Origin: Ramlibacter pinisoli
GTDB taxonomy: Bacteria; Pseudomonadota; Gammaproteobacteria; Burkholderiales; Burkholderiaceae_C
Assembly (NCBI RefSeq): GCF_009758015.1
Contig: NZ_WSEL01000009.1
Coordinates: forward strand, 2,179,005-2,243,004
Direction: 5' to 3'
Length of the DNA: 64,000 bases
Positions 25,029-32,636 of this stretch are shown one piece after another; the stretch's first letter is position 1, and the number at the start of each line of letters is the position of its first letter. The notes under the pieces were generated by a model. The model was not told the DNA's origin. It was given only the letters and a program-made list of their open reading frames with translations, and made no database searches. The position numbers were made by a program, and so were the translations under genes.

Positions 25029-26285
25029 ATGCGCAGCCGACAACGGGCCCTCGTGGCCGCATTGGCCTGGACCGGCATCGTGGCCGCGGGCCTGGGAGCC
25101 TGCGGGGGCAGCGGCGAAGGCGGCGGCAGCGCCGCCGTGCCGGGCAGCGGCGGGACCGGCAACACGGCCAGCACGCTGAACGGCGCCAGCGCCAGCACGA
25201 CGCTGGGCACCGCCAGTCCGACGACCGGCGCCACGACCGGCACCACCACCCCCACCGTGCTGGGCGACTGCACCATGTTCCCGCCCGAGGCCGTGTTCAA
25301 CACCCGCATCGACGATCCGGCCGCCTTCCCGGTGCATGCCAGCAGCGCCGGTTGGGTGGCGGCGGTGGGCAGCGGGACGGCTTTCCACGCCGACTGGTGG
25401 CTGGGCGAGGACCCGAGCCAGCCGACGGCCTACTACGGCATCCCCTGGAACGTGGTCGACGGCAGCGCCGCCACCACCGCCTGGCCGAGCGTGCAGTACG
25501 ACTTCACGCCCACCGGGCGCAGCACCGAGGTGGGCTGGCCGCACGAGAGCGACTGCGCCGTGGCTGACGGCAGCGGCTACAACCTGCAGCGCGGCTGCGG
25601 CACCGTGCCGGTGGCGCAGCGCCGCTTCCCGTTTCCGCTCAGCGGGGTGAAGAACGAAGGCGGCACCTGCAACGACCCGGCCACCTGCGGCGACCACCAC
25701 GTGCTGGTGGTCGAGCAAGGCGCCTGCCGGCTCTGGGAGGCGTACCACGCGTACGCTTCGCGCGGCCAGTGGTACGCGCTGTCGACCGCCGCCTGGGACC
25801 TGAAGTCGCTGGCGCTGCGCCCGTCCGGCTGGACCGCGGCCGACGCCGCCGGCCTGCCGATCACGCCCTTCCTGGCCAAGGCGGCCGAAGCCTCCAGCGG
25901 CGAGATCCGCCATGCGCTGCGGGTGACGCTGCGCGACTCGGTGATCGCCAACAGCTTCGTCTGGCCGGCCCGCCATGCCGCCGGCAGCACGGCCGGCAGC
26001 ATCCCCTTCGGCGCCCTGCTGCGCCTGAAGTCGGATTTCGTGATCCCGGACACCTGGACCACCCAGGCCAAGGCGATCGCCACCGCCGCCAAGCAGTACG
26101 GCCTGTACGTGGCCGACATCGGGGTGGATTTCTACGTGCAGGGCGAGCCCAGCGCGGCCTGGGACGAGAACACGTTCCGGCAGCTGGGTGCCATCAGCAT
26201 GGCGCAGATGGAATTCGTCGACCTGCGCAGCGTGACGGGCAACGCGCGCTTTTCCAGCGACTCGCTGGCGGCGCGCTGGAACTGA
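25029..26285 (+). CDS. Secreted lipoprotein of unknown function
   Basis: A 418-residue protein. The signal peptide ends in a lipobox, L-G-A-C (Cys about 25). Next comes a low-complexity G/S/T/A linker (about 26-75), as often seen in surface lipoproteins, then a ~340-residue domain with many Trp and Cys residues: DCTMFPPEAVFNTRIDD, WWLGEDPSQPTAYYGIPWNVVDG, CGDHHVLVVEQGACRLWEAYHAY. This resembles uncharacterised secreted proteins of Burkholderiales; no catalytic motif is identified. GAGGAG precedes the ATG. Confidence 0.75.
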   Translation: MRSRQRALVAALAWTGIVAAGLGACGGSGEGGGSAAVPGSGGTGNTASTLNGASASTTLGTASPTTGATTGTTTPTVLGDCTMFPPEAVFNTRIDDPAAFPVHASSAGWVAAVGSGTAFHADWWLGEDPSQPTAYYGIPWNVVDGSAATTAWPSVQYDFTPTGRSTEVGWPHESDCAVADGSGYNLQRGCGTVPVAQRRFPFPLSGVKNEGGTCNDPATCGDHHVLVVEQGACRLWEAYHAYASRGQWYALSTAAWDLKSLALRPSGWTAADAAGLPITPFLAKAAEASSGEIRHALRVTLRDSVIANSFVWPARHAAGSTAGSIPFGALLRLKSDFVIPDTWTTQAKAIATAAKQYGLYVADIGVDFYVQGEPSAAWDENTFRQLGAISMAQMEFVDLRSVTGNARFSSDSLAARWN

Positions 26286-26303
26286 GAGCCCCGCCCGCTT
26301 GAA

Positions 26304-26349
26304 CGGCAGCCCCGCACGCTGAAATTGGAGCCCGGCAAGCGGGGCGCCG
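26304..26349. terminator. Possible bidirectional terminator
   Basis: Between the convergent lipoprotein and universal stress genes, arms CGGCAGCCCCGC (26304-26315) and GCGGGGCGCCG (26339-26349) can pair with one bulge around a 23-base loop. No T-run follows, so efficiency is doubtful. The right arm overlaps the first base positions near the stress gene end. Confidence 0.3.
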
Positions 26350-26351
26350 CC

Positions 26352-26780
26352 TCAGGCGGTGATGACGTAGCAGCCCCGGCTGCCCTCGAGCAGGTGGCTC
26401 ACCTGCTGCTGGATGGAGCCGAACAGCTGGCTGCCCAGCCCCGGCTGGGCCGAGCCCAGCACGATGCGGTCGCAGCCCAGTTCCTGGGCCGTGCCCGCGA
26501 TGGTCTCGGCCCGGCGCCCGCTGCGCACCACGGCCCGGTGCGGCACGCCGGCCGCCTCGAGCAGGGCGCAGGCCGGCGCGAGTTCCTCCAGGCCGGTCTC
26601 GTTCTGCAGGCGCTCGAGCTCGGCCGGCTGGAAGTAGCCGGCGACATGGCCGTTGACCGGCGTCTGGACGCTCAGCAGGTACACCGGCACGCCTTCGCGG
26701 CGGTGGATGCGGATCGCCTCGGCCAGCGCGCGCTGCTGCTGCGCGCTGTTGCCCTCGAGCGGGACGAGCACTTGTCGCAT
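26352..26780 (-). CDS. Universal stress protein (UspA family)
   Basis: A 142-residue single-domain UspA protein. It begins RQVLVPLEGN and has LGCDRIVLGSAQPGLGSQLFGSIQQQVSHLL near the C terminus, close to the ATP-binding G-x2-G-x9-G-(S/T) pattern of this family. It follows terC by 20 bases and is very probably co-transcribed with it, suggesting a shared stress response. Family role: nucleotide-binding stress adaptation. Confidence 0.85.
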   Translation of the reverse strand: MRQVLVPLEGNSAQQQRALAEAIRIHRREGVPVYLLSVQTPVNGHVAGYFQPAELERLQNETGLEELAPACALLEAAGVPHRAVVRSGRRAETIAGTAQELGCDRIVLGSAQPGLGSQLFGSIQQQVSHLLEGSRGCYVITA

Positions 26781-26800
26781 GGCCGGCCGCCGGTGGGCCC

Positions 26801-27505
26801 TCAGGCCGCCTTCTCGTCGGCGGGGCCGTTGGAGCCCGCGGCGGCCTTGGCGGCCAGCCACTTGCCCAGTGCAACGACGACGACGGCGCCGATCGCGGGG
26901 GCGACCCAGTGCAGCAGGTGCTGCTGGTCGGTCCAGGCCTTGACCGAGGGATCGGAGATGGCCATCTCGCCGGCCACCCAGCCCAGCAGGCCGGCACCGA
27001 TGGTGATGATGATGGGGAAGCGCTCCATCAGCTTCAGGATCAGCGTGCTGCCGAAGATGATGAGCGGGATGCTGATGACCAGGCCGACGACCAGCAGCAC
27101 CACGTCGCCCTTGGCGGCGGCGGCCACACCGATCACGTTGTCCAGGCTCATGACCAGGTCGGCCACGATGATGGTCTTGATGGCGGCGGCCAGGCTGGAG
27201 TTGCCTTCCAGTTCCTCGTCGTCGTCGTCGCCCTTGAGCAGGCCGATGCCGATCCACAGCAGCAGCACCGCGCCGATCAGCTTCAGGTAGGGCAGCGTGA
27301 GCAGGTAGACCGCGAAGAAGGTCAGGATCAGGCGCAGCACGATGGCGCCGACGCTGCCGAAGAGAATCGCCTTCTTCTGCTGGGCCGGCGGCAGCGAGCG
27401 GCTGGCCAGCGCGATGACGACGGCGTTGTCGCCGCTGAGCACGATGTTGATCATGATGATCTGGGCCAGGGCGATCCAGAACGTCGAGGTGGACAGGAAG
27501 TCCAT
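26801..27505 (-). CDS. TerC-family (YjbE-like) integral membrane protein
   Basis: A 234-residue protein with about seven membrane segments. The conserved Asp motifs are present: LSGDNAVVIALA (about 25-36) and ADLVMSLDNVIGVAAAA (about 115-131). A charged D-D-D-D-E-E-L-E loop lies near 92-100. TerC/YjbE/Alx relatives export manganese or other divalent metals and respond to tellurite or pH stress. GAGGAG precedes the ATG. A five-box direct-repeat array is 65 bases upstream. Confidence 0.88.
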   Translation of the reverse strand: MDFLSTSTFWIALAQIIMINIVLSGDNAVVIALASRSLPPAQQKKAILFGSVGAIVLRLILTFFAVYLLTLPYLKLIGAVLLLWIGIGLLKGDDDDEELEGNSSLAAAIKTIIVADLVMSLDNVIGVAAAAKGDVVLLVVGLVISIPLIIFGSTLILKLMERFPIIITIGAGLLGWVAGEMAISDPSVKAWTDQQHLLHWVAPAIGAVVVVALGKWLAAKAAAGSNGPADEKAA

Positions 27506-27552
27506 GCAGTTGTCTCCTCATGGCGGGGACACCATGCCCCCGGGTGGCCACG

Positions 27553-27618
27553 AGGATAGGGAGGGCCGCTGTCGGCTCCTTGTCGGCCAGCTGTCGTCTT
27601 CTTGTCGCCCAGCTGTCG
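27553..27618 (-). promoter_or_regulatory. Five-box TGTCG array and promoter for terC
   Basis: TGTCG occurs at 27570, 27581, 27592, 27603 and 27614, an exact 11-base period (TGTCG-N6, five times; CGACA on the gene strand). An 11-base period is the hallmark of head-to-tail binding by OmpR/PhoB-type response regulators. The promoter-proximal box ends 11 bases from TATCCT (27558-27553, minus strand), a fair -10, so the array would replace the -35, as in PhoB-type activated promoters. It falls between the kinase stop codon and terC, 65 bases before the start. Confidence 0.65.
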
Positions 27619-27624
27619 CCAGGC

Positions 27625-29037
27625 TTACGCGGCGCCCCGGGCGACGGCCTCCGAGGGCGGGAAGTGCACCGTGAAGCGGTTGCCGGTGCCGTCGTGGTCG
27701 TCCTCGACCGTGATGCGGGCGCCGTGCAGTGCCGCGATCTCGCTGACGATGGCCAGCCCCAGCCCGCTGCCGTCGGCCTTGCCGCCCAGCAGGCGGTGGA
27801 AGCGCTCGAACACCCGGGTGCGCTCCTCCGGCGGGATGCTGGGGCCGTCGTCGCTGATCGACAGGATGCGCTCGCCGCCGGCGCTGGCCACCTTGACCGT
27901 CACCCGGCCGCCCTCATGCGAGTAGCGCACCGCGTTGTCGATCAGGTTGTTGATCAGGTCGCGCAGCCGGTCCGGGTCGGCGTCGATCGACGACGGCCGG
28001 CCCTCGCCCTCGAAGCCCAGGTCGATCGCCCGGCGCAGCGCCTGCGGCGCCCATTCCATGCTGATCTCGAGCGCGAACGCCTCCAGGTCGACCGCCTGCA
28101 GGTTGACCGCGGCGACGGCGCCGGGCTCGTTGCGGGCCAGCGCCAGCAGCTGCTGCACCAGCCGCGACAGGCGCTCGGCGCTGACGTACAGCTGGGCGAG
28201 CGAGTGCCGCACCCGCGCCGGGTCGGGCTCGCCCAGCGCCAGCTCGATCTGCGCCTTCAGCCCTGCCACCGGGGTCTTGAGCTGGTGGGCGGCGTCGGCG
28301 ATGAACCGGTTCTGCACGTCCAGCGCGGTCTCCAGGCGCAGCATCAGCGCGTTGACCTCCTCGGCCAGCGGCCGCACCTCCAGCGGCACGTGGGCCAGGT
28401 CGAGCGCGCTCAGGTCCTGGTGCGAGCGCCGCGCCAGCGCCCGGCCGAGGGCCTCCAGCGGCCGCAGCCCGTGGCGCACCGCCCACACCACCGCCACGCA
28501 GGCCATCGCGATCAGCACCAGCTGCGCGGCCAGCAGGCTGGCGACGATGTCGCGGGTGAGCCGGTTGCGCTTGTTCAGCGTCTCGGCGACCTGCACCAGC
28601 ACCTGGCGCGCCGGCGCGGCCTCGTCGTACGGCAGCCAGGAGGCGACCACGCGCACCGTCTCGCCGTGCAGGTCCTGGGAGGCGAAGCGCGCCGCCGCGC
28701 CGGGCCGGCCGGCCGGCTCCAGCCGCTGCAACGCCGGCTCGCCGCCCAGCACCTGGCCGGCGGAAGTCCAGACCCGGAACGCGAGCCGGTCGTCCTGGTC
28801 GACCAGCAGTGCCTGCGCGGCCGCCGGCGACAGGTCCAGCCGCGGGCCGGACGGCCCCTCGTGCACGTGCAGCGCCACCTCGCGCGCGATCTCGTGCAGG
28901 CCGCGGTCGTAGGCATGGTCGGCCAGCCGCGAGGCCGTCCACCAGCCGATGGCGGTGTCCAGCACCAGCAGCGCCACCAGCGGCGCCAGCAGGCCAGCCA
29001 GCAGCGCGCGCTTCAGGCGCGGCTCACGGCTCCCCAT
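27625..29037 (-). CDS. tctE: Sensor histidine kinase (TctE-like)
   Basis: A 470-residue kinase. TM1 (about 10-32), a periplasmic domain of the 2CSK_N type (about 33-160), TM2 (about 165-187), HAMP-like segment, H-box FIADAAHQLKTPVAGLKAQ (His about 258), N-box DLINNLIDNAVRYS, G1 ISDDGPSIP and G2 GSGLGLAIV. It overlaps the regulator gene by 14 bases. TctE senses tricarboxylates and phosphorylates TctD to induce tctCBA; here tctBA is next upstream on the same strand. Confidence 0.85.
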   Translation of the reverse strand: MGSREPRLKRALLAGLLAPLVALLVLDTAIGWWTASRLADHAYDRGLHEIAREVALHVHEGPSGPRLDLSPAAAQALLVDQDDRLAFRVWTSAGQVLGGEPALQRLEPAGRPGAAARFASQDLHGETVRVVASWLPYDEAAPARQVLVQVAETLNKRNRLTRDIVASLLAAQLVLIAMACVAVVWAVRHGLRPLEALGRALARRSHQDLSALDLAHVPLEVRPLAEEVNALMLRLETALDVQNRFIADAAHQLKTPVAGLKAQIELALGEPDPARVRHSLAQLYVSAERLSRLVQQLLALARNEPGAVAAVNLQAVDLEAFALEISMEWAPQALRRAIDLGFEGEGRPSSIDADPDRLRDLINNLIDNAVRYSHEGGRVTVKVASAGGERILSISDDGPSIPPEERTRVFERFHRLLGGKADGSGLGLAIVSEIAALHGARITVEDDHDGTGNRFTVHFPPSEAVARGAA

Positions 29038-29701
29038 GGCTGCGTTCCATCAGGTAGCCCATGCCGCGCACGGTGCGGATCTCGCAGCCGAGCGGCTCCA
29101 GCTTCTTGCGGATGCGGTAGACGTACACCTCGATCGCGTTGAGGCCGACCTCGTCGCCCCAGCCGTACAGGTGGTTGACGATGTTCTCCTTGCTCACCAC
29201 GCGGCCGGCGCGCAGCAGCAGCAGCTCCAGCACCGCCAGCTCGCGCGCCGACAGCTCGATCGGCCGGCCCTCGTGCGAGACCCGGCGGCCGACGGTGTCG
29301 AAGGTCAGCGCGCCGTGGTGCAGCAGCGGCGACACCGCCGCCGCGCCGCGCCGCAGCTGGGCCCGCACCCGGGCCTCCAGCTCGGGCAGGTCGAACGGCT
29401 TGGTCAGATAGTCGTCGGCACCGGCGTCCAGGCCGGCGACGCGGTCGGCCAGGGCGTCCATCGCCGTCAGGATCAGCACCGGGGTTGTGGCGCGGCGCGC
29501 GCGCAGACGCCGCAGCACCTCCAGGCCCGTCAGGCCGGGCAGGCCGATGTCCAGGATCACCAGATCGTAGGTGGCCGACAGCAGCGAGCGGTCGGCCTCG
29601 TCGCCGCTGGAGGCGATGTCGACCGCATAGGCCGAGCGCGCCAGGGCACGCGACAACGCGTCGGCGAGCACCTTGTCGTCTTCGGCCAGGAGGATGCGCA
29701 T
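29024..29701 (-). CDS. tctD: OmpR-type response regulator (TctD-like)
   Basis: A 225-residue regulator: receiver with acidic pair EDD (about 7-9), phospho-acceptor VILDIGLPG (Asp about 51) and LTKPFDLPELEAR (Lys about 101), then a winged helix ending RIRKKLEP and RTVRGMGYLME. I use the ATG ending at 29701 because the upstream codons are not conserved. It is followed by its kinase. A tctA terminator lies between it and tctA. It is a candidate for binding the TGTCG array. Confidence 0.88.
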   Translation of the reverse strand: MRILLAEDDKVLADALSRALARSAYAVDIASSGDEADRSLLSATYDLVILDIGLPGLTGLEVLRRLRARRATTPVLILTAMDALADRVAGLDAGADDYLTKPFDLPELEARVRAQLRRGAAAVSPLLHHGALTFDTVGRRVSHEGRPIELSARELAVLELLLLRAGRVVSKENIVNHLYGWGDEVGLNAIEVYVYRIRKKLEPLGCEIRTVRGMGYLMERSHGEP

Positions 29702-29728
29702 GGGCGGCGGTGGTGGAAGCGCGCCCCC

Positions 29729-29761
29729 GAAAAGCAAATGGCGGGCACGCGGCCCGCCATT
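29729..29761 (-). terminator. Rho-independent terminator of tctBA
   Basis: On the minus strand, AATGGCGGGC and GCCCGCCATT are perfect 10-base arms (29752-29761 and 29737-29746) around a 5-base loop, followed by TTTGCTTTT. This is a good intrinsic terminator placed 22 bases after the tctA stop codon. It separates tctBA from the regulator genes. Confidence 0.8.
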
Positions 29762-29782
29762 GTGCTGCAGGCCTCGCGGCCG

Positions 29783-31294
29783 TCACTCTTCGACGAAGGC
29801 TTCCTCGCGCTTGGCCTTGATCGAGGGCAGCGCCACGACCACCACCAGCAGCAGGGCGGCGGCCAGCAGACCGGCCGACAGCGGCCGGGTGACCAGCACG
29901 CTCCAGTCGCCGCGCGACAGCAGCAGGGCCCGGCGCAGGTTCTCTTCCATCATCGGGCCCAGGATGAACCCGAGCAGCAGCGGCGCCGGTTCACAGCCGA
30001 GCTTGATGAACGAGTAGCCGATGACGCCGAAGATGGCGACCATCCAGATGTCGAACACGTTGTTGTTGGTCGAGTACACGCCGATCGCGCAGAACAGCAC
30101 GATGGACGGGAACAGCCAGCGGTAGGGCACGGTCAGCAGCTTGATCCACATGCCGATCAGCGGCAGGTTCAGGATCACCAGCATCGCGTTGCCGATCCAC
30201 ATCGAGGCGATCAGGCCCCAGAACAGCTGCGGGTTGCTGGTCATCACCTGCGGGCCCGGCTGGATGTTGTGGATGGTCATGGCACCGACCATCAGCGCCA
30301 TCACGGCGTTGGGCGGGATGCCCAGCGTCAGCAGCGGGATGAAGGAGGTCTGCGCGCCGGCGTTGTTGGCCGACTCGGGCGCCGCGACGCCGCGGATGTT
30401 GCCCTTGCCGAACGGCACTTCGCCCGGACGCAGCTTGGTCTTCTTCTCGACCGTGTAGGCGGCGAAGGCAGCCAGCAGCGCACCGCCGCCGGGCAGGATG
30501 CCCAGCACCGAGCCCAGGGCCGTGCCGCGCAGCACGGCCGGGATCATGTTGCGGAAGTCTTCCTTGGTCGGGAACAGGCCCGTGACCTTGGCGGTGAACA
30601 CCTCGCGGTGCTCGGACGAGTGCGACAGGTTCTGGATGATCTCGCCGTAACCGAACACGCCCATGGCAATGGTGATGAAGCCGATGCCGTCGGTCAGTTC
30701 CGGGATGTCGAACGAGAAGCGCGCCACGCCGGAGTTGACGTCGGTGCCCACCAGGCCGAGCAGCAGGCCCAGCACGATCATCGCGACCGCCTTGACCAGC
30801 GAGCCGGAGGCCAGCACCACGGCGCCGATCAGGCCCAGGATCATCAGCGAGAAGTATTCGGCCGGGCCGAACTTGAACGCCACCTCGGTCAGCGGCGCGG
30901 CGAAGGCCGCCAGGATCAGCGTGCCGACGCAGCCGGCGAAGAACGAGCCCAGGCCGGCGGCCGCGAGGGCCGGGCCGGCCCGCCCCCTGCGCGCCATCTG
31001 GTAGCCGTCGATCACGGTCACCACCGAGGACGATTCGCCCGGCAGGTTGACCAGGATGGCGGTGGTGGAGCCGCCGTACTGGGCGCCGTAGTAGATGCCG
31101 CCCAGCATGATCAGCGCCGAGACCGGCGGCAGCGCGTAGGTGGCCGGCAGCAGCATCGCGATGGTGGCCACCGGGCCGATGCCGGGCAGCACGCCGATCA
31201 GCGTGCCCAGCAGGCAGCCGATGAAGGCGTACAGCAGGTTGATCGGCGTGAAGGCCACGCCGAAGCCGATCGCCAGGTTGGAAATCAGGTCCAT
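29783..31294 (-). CDS. tctA: Tripartite tricarboxylate transporter large permease TctA
   Basis: A 503-residue protein with about 12 membrane segments. It has LIGVLPGIGPVATIAMLLPATYALPP (the PGxGP loop, about 38-63), GGIYYGAQYGGSTTAILVNLPGE (about 75-97), the second half repeat GILPGGGALLAAFAAY and GVAAPESANNAGAQTSFIPLLTLGIPPN. These are the conserved TctA motifs. It uses the ion gradient to import carboxylates with TctB and a TctC receptor. TctB lies 19 bases upstream; no TctC gene is present. Confidence 0.95.
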   Translation of the reverse strand: MDLISNLAIGFGVAFTPINLLYAFIGCLLGTLIGVLPGIGPVATIAMLLPATYALPPVSALIMLGGIYYGAQYGGSTTAILVNLPGESSSVVTVIDGYQMARRGRAGPALAAAGLGSFFAGCVGTLILAAFAAPLTEVAFKFGPAEYFSLMILGLIGAVVLASGSLVKAVAMIVLGLLLGLVGTDVNSGVARFSFDIPELTDGIGFITIAMGVFGYGEIIQNLSHSSEHREVFTAKVTGLFPTKEDFRNMIPAVLRGTALGSVLGILPGGGALLAAFAAYTVEKKTKLRPGEVPFGKGNIRGVAAPESANNAGAQTSFIPLLTLGIPPNAVMALMVGAMTIHNIQPGPQVMTSNPQLFWGLIASMWIGNAMLVILNLPLIGMWIKLLTVPYRWLFPSIVLFCAIGVYSTNNNVFDIWMVAIFGVIGYSFIKLGCEPAPLLLGFILGPMMEENLRRALLLSRGDWSVLVTRPLSAGLLAAALLLVVVVALPSIKAKREEAFVEE

Positions 31295-31313
31295 GTCGTT
31301 CGTCTCTCTGGGG

Positions 31314-31802
31314 TCAGCCCGCGATGAAGGAGGGCCACACGGGGAATTGCAGCTTGAGCAGCAGGACGAAGGCGCAGTAGCTGCCGATCGCCAGCACGGT
31401 GGCCAGGATCGCGACTTCCTTGGCCTTGAACTCGTCGCCGGCCAGGGCGGCCACGAAGGTCAGGCCGTAGATGCCGATGATCAGGCCCATGGGCGGGATG
31501 CCCAGCTTGGGGACGCCGCCCAGCAGCAGGCCGAACAGGATGTTGGCGCCGATGATGAAGCCCAGCGGTCGCCAGGCCCAGGAGCCGATCTTCTCGCCGT
31601 CCTCGGTCTCGACCACCAGCGATTCAAAGATGATGAAGGCCCCCAGAATCGCCAGCACGATGCCCAGCATCAGCGGGAAATAGCCCGGGCCCATCCGGGC
31701 GCCGTTGCCGACGGTATAGGTGCTGGCGCCGAATCCGAAGGCGGCGCCCACGATGGTGAACATCAACCCCGCGAAGAAGTCTTTCTGGCTCTTGATCCTC
31801 AT
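31314..31802 (-). CDS. tctB: Tripartite tricarboxylate transporter small subunit TctB
   Basis: A 162-residue protein with four membrane segments and the typical opening R-I-K-S-Q-K-D-F-F-A-G-L-M-F. An ATG ending at 31820 has AGGGG six bases before it; the ATG ending at 31802 has TGAGG six bases before it and matches the usual M-K/R-I-K-S-Q start, so I prefer 31802. It is the first gene of a two-gene operon with tctA, reading from the divergent regulatory region. Confidence 0.9.
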   Translation of the reverse strand: MRIKSQKDFFAGLMFTIVGAAFGFGASTYTVGNGARMGPGYFPLMLGIVLAILGAFIIFESLVVETEDGEKIGSWAWRPLGFIIGANILFGLLLGGVPKLGIPPMGLIIGIYGLTFVAALAGDEFKAKEVAILATVLAIGSYCAFVLLLKLQFPVWPSFIAG

Positions 31803-31872
31803 GCTGTTCCTCAGGTCCATGCAAGGCCCCTGTGGGAAGCGGGCCCGGACCGGGGATTACCGCCGCGCGCCC

Positions 31873-31889
31873 CTGACCGGGGGCTGACC
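31873..31889 (+). promoter_or_regulatory. CTGACC direct repeat in divergent regulatory region
   Basis: CTGACC starts at 31873 and again at 31884, one 11-base turn apart, between tctB (leftward) and the response regulator at 31947 (rightward). This two-box, 11-base spacing is the standard half of an OmpR-type operator. TAGCAT at 31911-31916 is a possible -10 for the regulator gene. The sequence differs from the TGTCG array, so if both are real they serve different regulators. Confidence 0.4.
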
Positions 31890-31946
31890 AGTCGCGTTGG
31901 GAAAAGTGCGTAGCATCGCCCCCAACAACGGAGCTACACCTCTGGC

Positions 31947-32636
31947 ATGCGGATCCTGCTGATCGAAGACGACGTCGTGCTGCGCGACGTGATGGTGCGC
32001 AGCCTGCGCGACGCCGGCCATCGCGTCGACATCGCCGGCACCCTGGAGGAAGCCGACCAGCTGTGGCAGATGGCGGGCTTCGACGCCGTCCTGCTCGACC
32101 TGAACCTGCCGCACAGCGTGCACCCGCGCAGCGGGCTGGGCAGTGGCCTGACGGCGCTGAAGGCGGCGCGCGCGCGCGGCGACCGCACGCCGGTGCTGGT
32201 GCTCACGGCGCGCAACCGCACCGACGAGCGCATTGCCGGGCTGAACGCGGGCGCCGACGACTACCTGGGCAAGCCGTTCGACCTGGCCGAGGTCGAGGCT
32301 CGGCTGCGCGCCGTGGTGCGGCGCACGATGGGCACCCAGGACCAGGTGCAGGTCGGCGGGCTCTCGCTGGACCGCCAGAACCGCCGCTTCGGCATCCACG
32401 GCCAGCCGCTGGAGCTGCCGGCGCGCGAGTTCGAGGTGCTGTGGGAGCTCATGACGCCGGCCGGGCGGGTGGTGAGCAAGCGCGAGATGGCCGAGAAGCT
32501 GTCCGACCTCGAGGACTACCTGGGCGACAACGCGCTCGAGGCCTTCATCTCGCGCCTGCGCAAGAAGCTGGCCGGCAGCGGCGTGCGCATCCGCACCCTG
32601 CGCGGGCTGGGCTACCTGCTCGAGGCCGAGCATTGA
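31947..32636 (+). CDS. OmpR-type response regulator with loop insertion
   Basis: A 229-residue regulator. The receiver has EDD (about 7-9), phospho-acceptor AVLLDLNLP (Asp about 52) and LGKPFDLAEVEARL; the winged helix ends SRLRKKLAGSG and RTLRGLGYLLEAEH. After D-L-N-L-P comes H-S-V-H-P-R-S-G-L-G-S-G-L, about nine residues more than the usual L-P-G-x-D-G-L, so the loop next to the phosphorylation site is enlarged. It is followed by its kinase with a 4-base overlap and is divergent from tctBA. Confidence 0.88.
   Translation: MRILLIEDDVVLRDVMVRSLRDAGHRVDIAGTLEEADQLWQMAGFDAVLLDLNLPHSVHPRSGLGSGLTALKAARARGDRTPVLVLTARNRTDERIAGLNAGADDYLGKPFDLAEVEARLRAVVRRTMGTQDQVQVGGLSLDRQNRRFGIHGQPLELPAREFEVLWELMTPAGRVVSKREMAEKLSDLEDYLGDNALEAFISRLRKKLAGSGVRIRTLRGLGYLLEAEH

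Noticed and set aside
27506..27624. yybP-ykoY (manganese) riboswitch in front of terC
   Set aside because: TerC-family genes often have one, but I find neither its conserved paired-loop sequences nor enough room. The region instead holds the TGTCG array.
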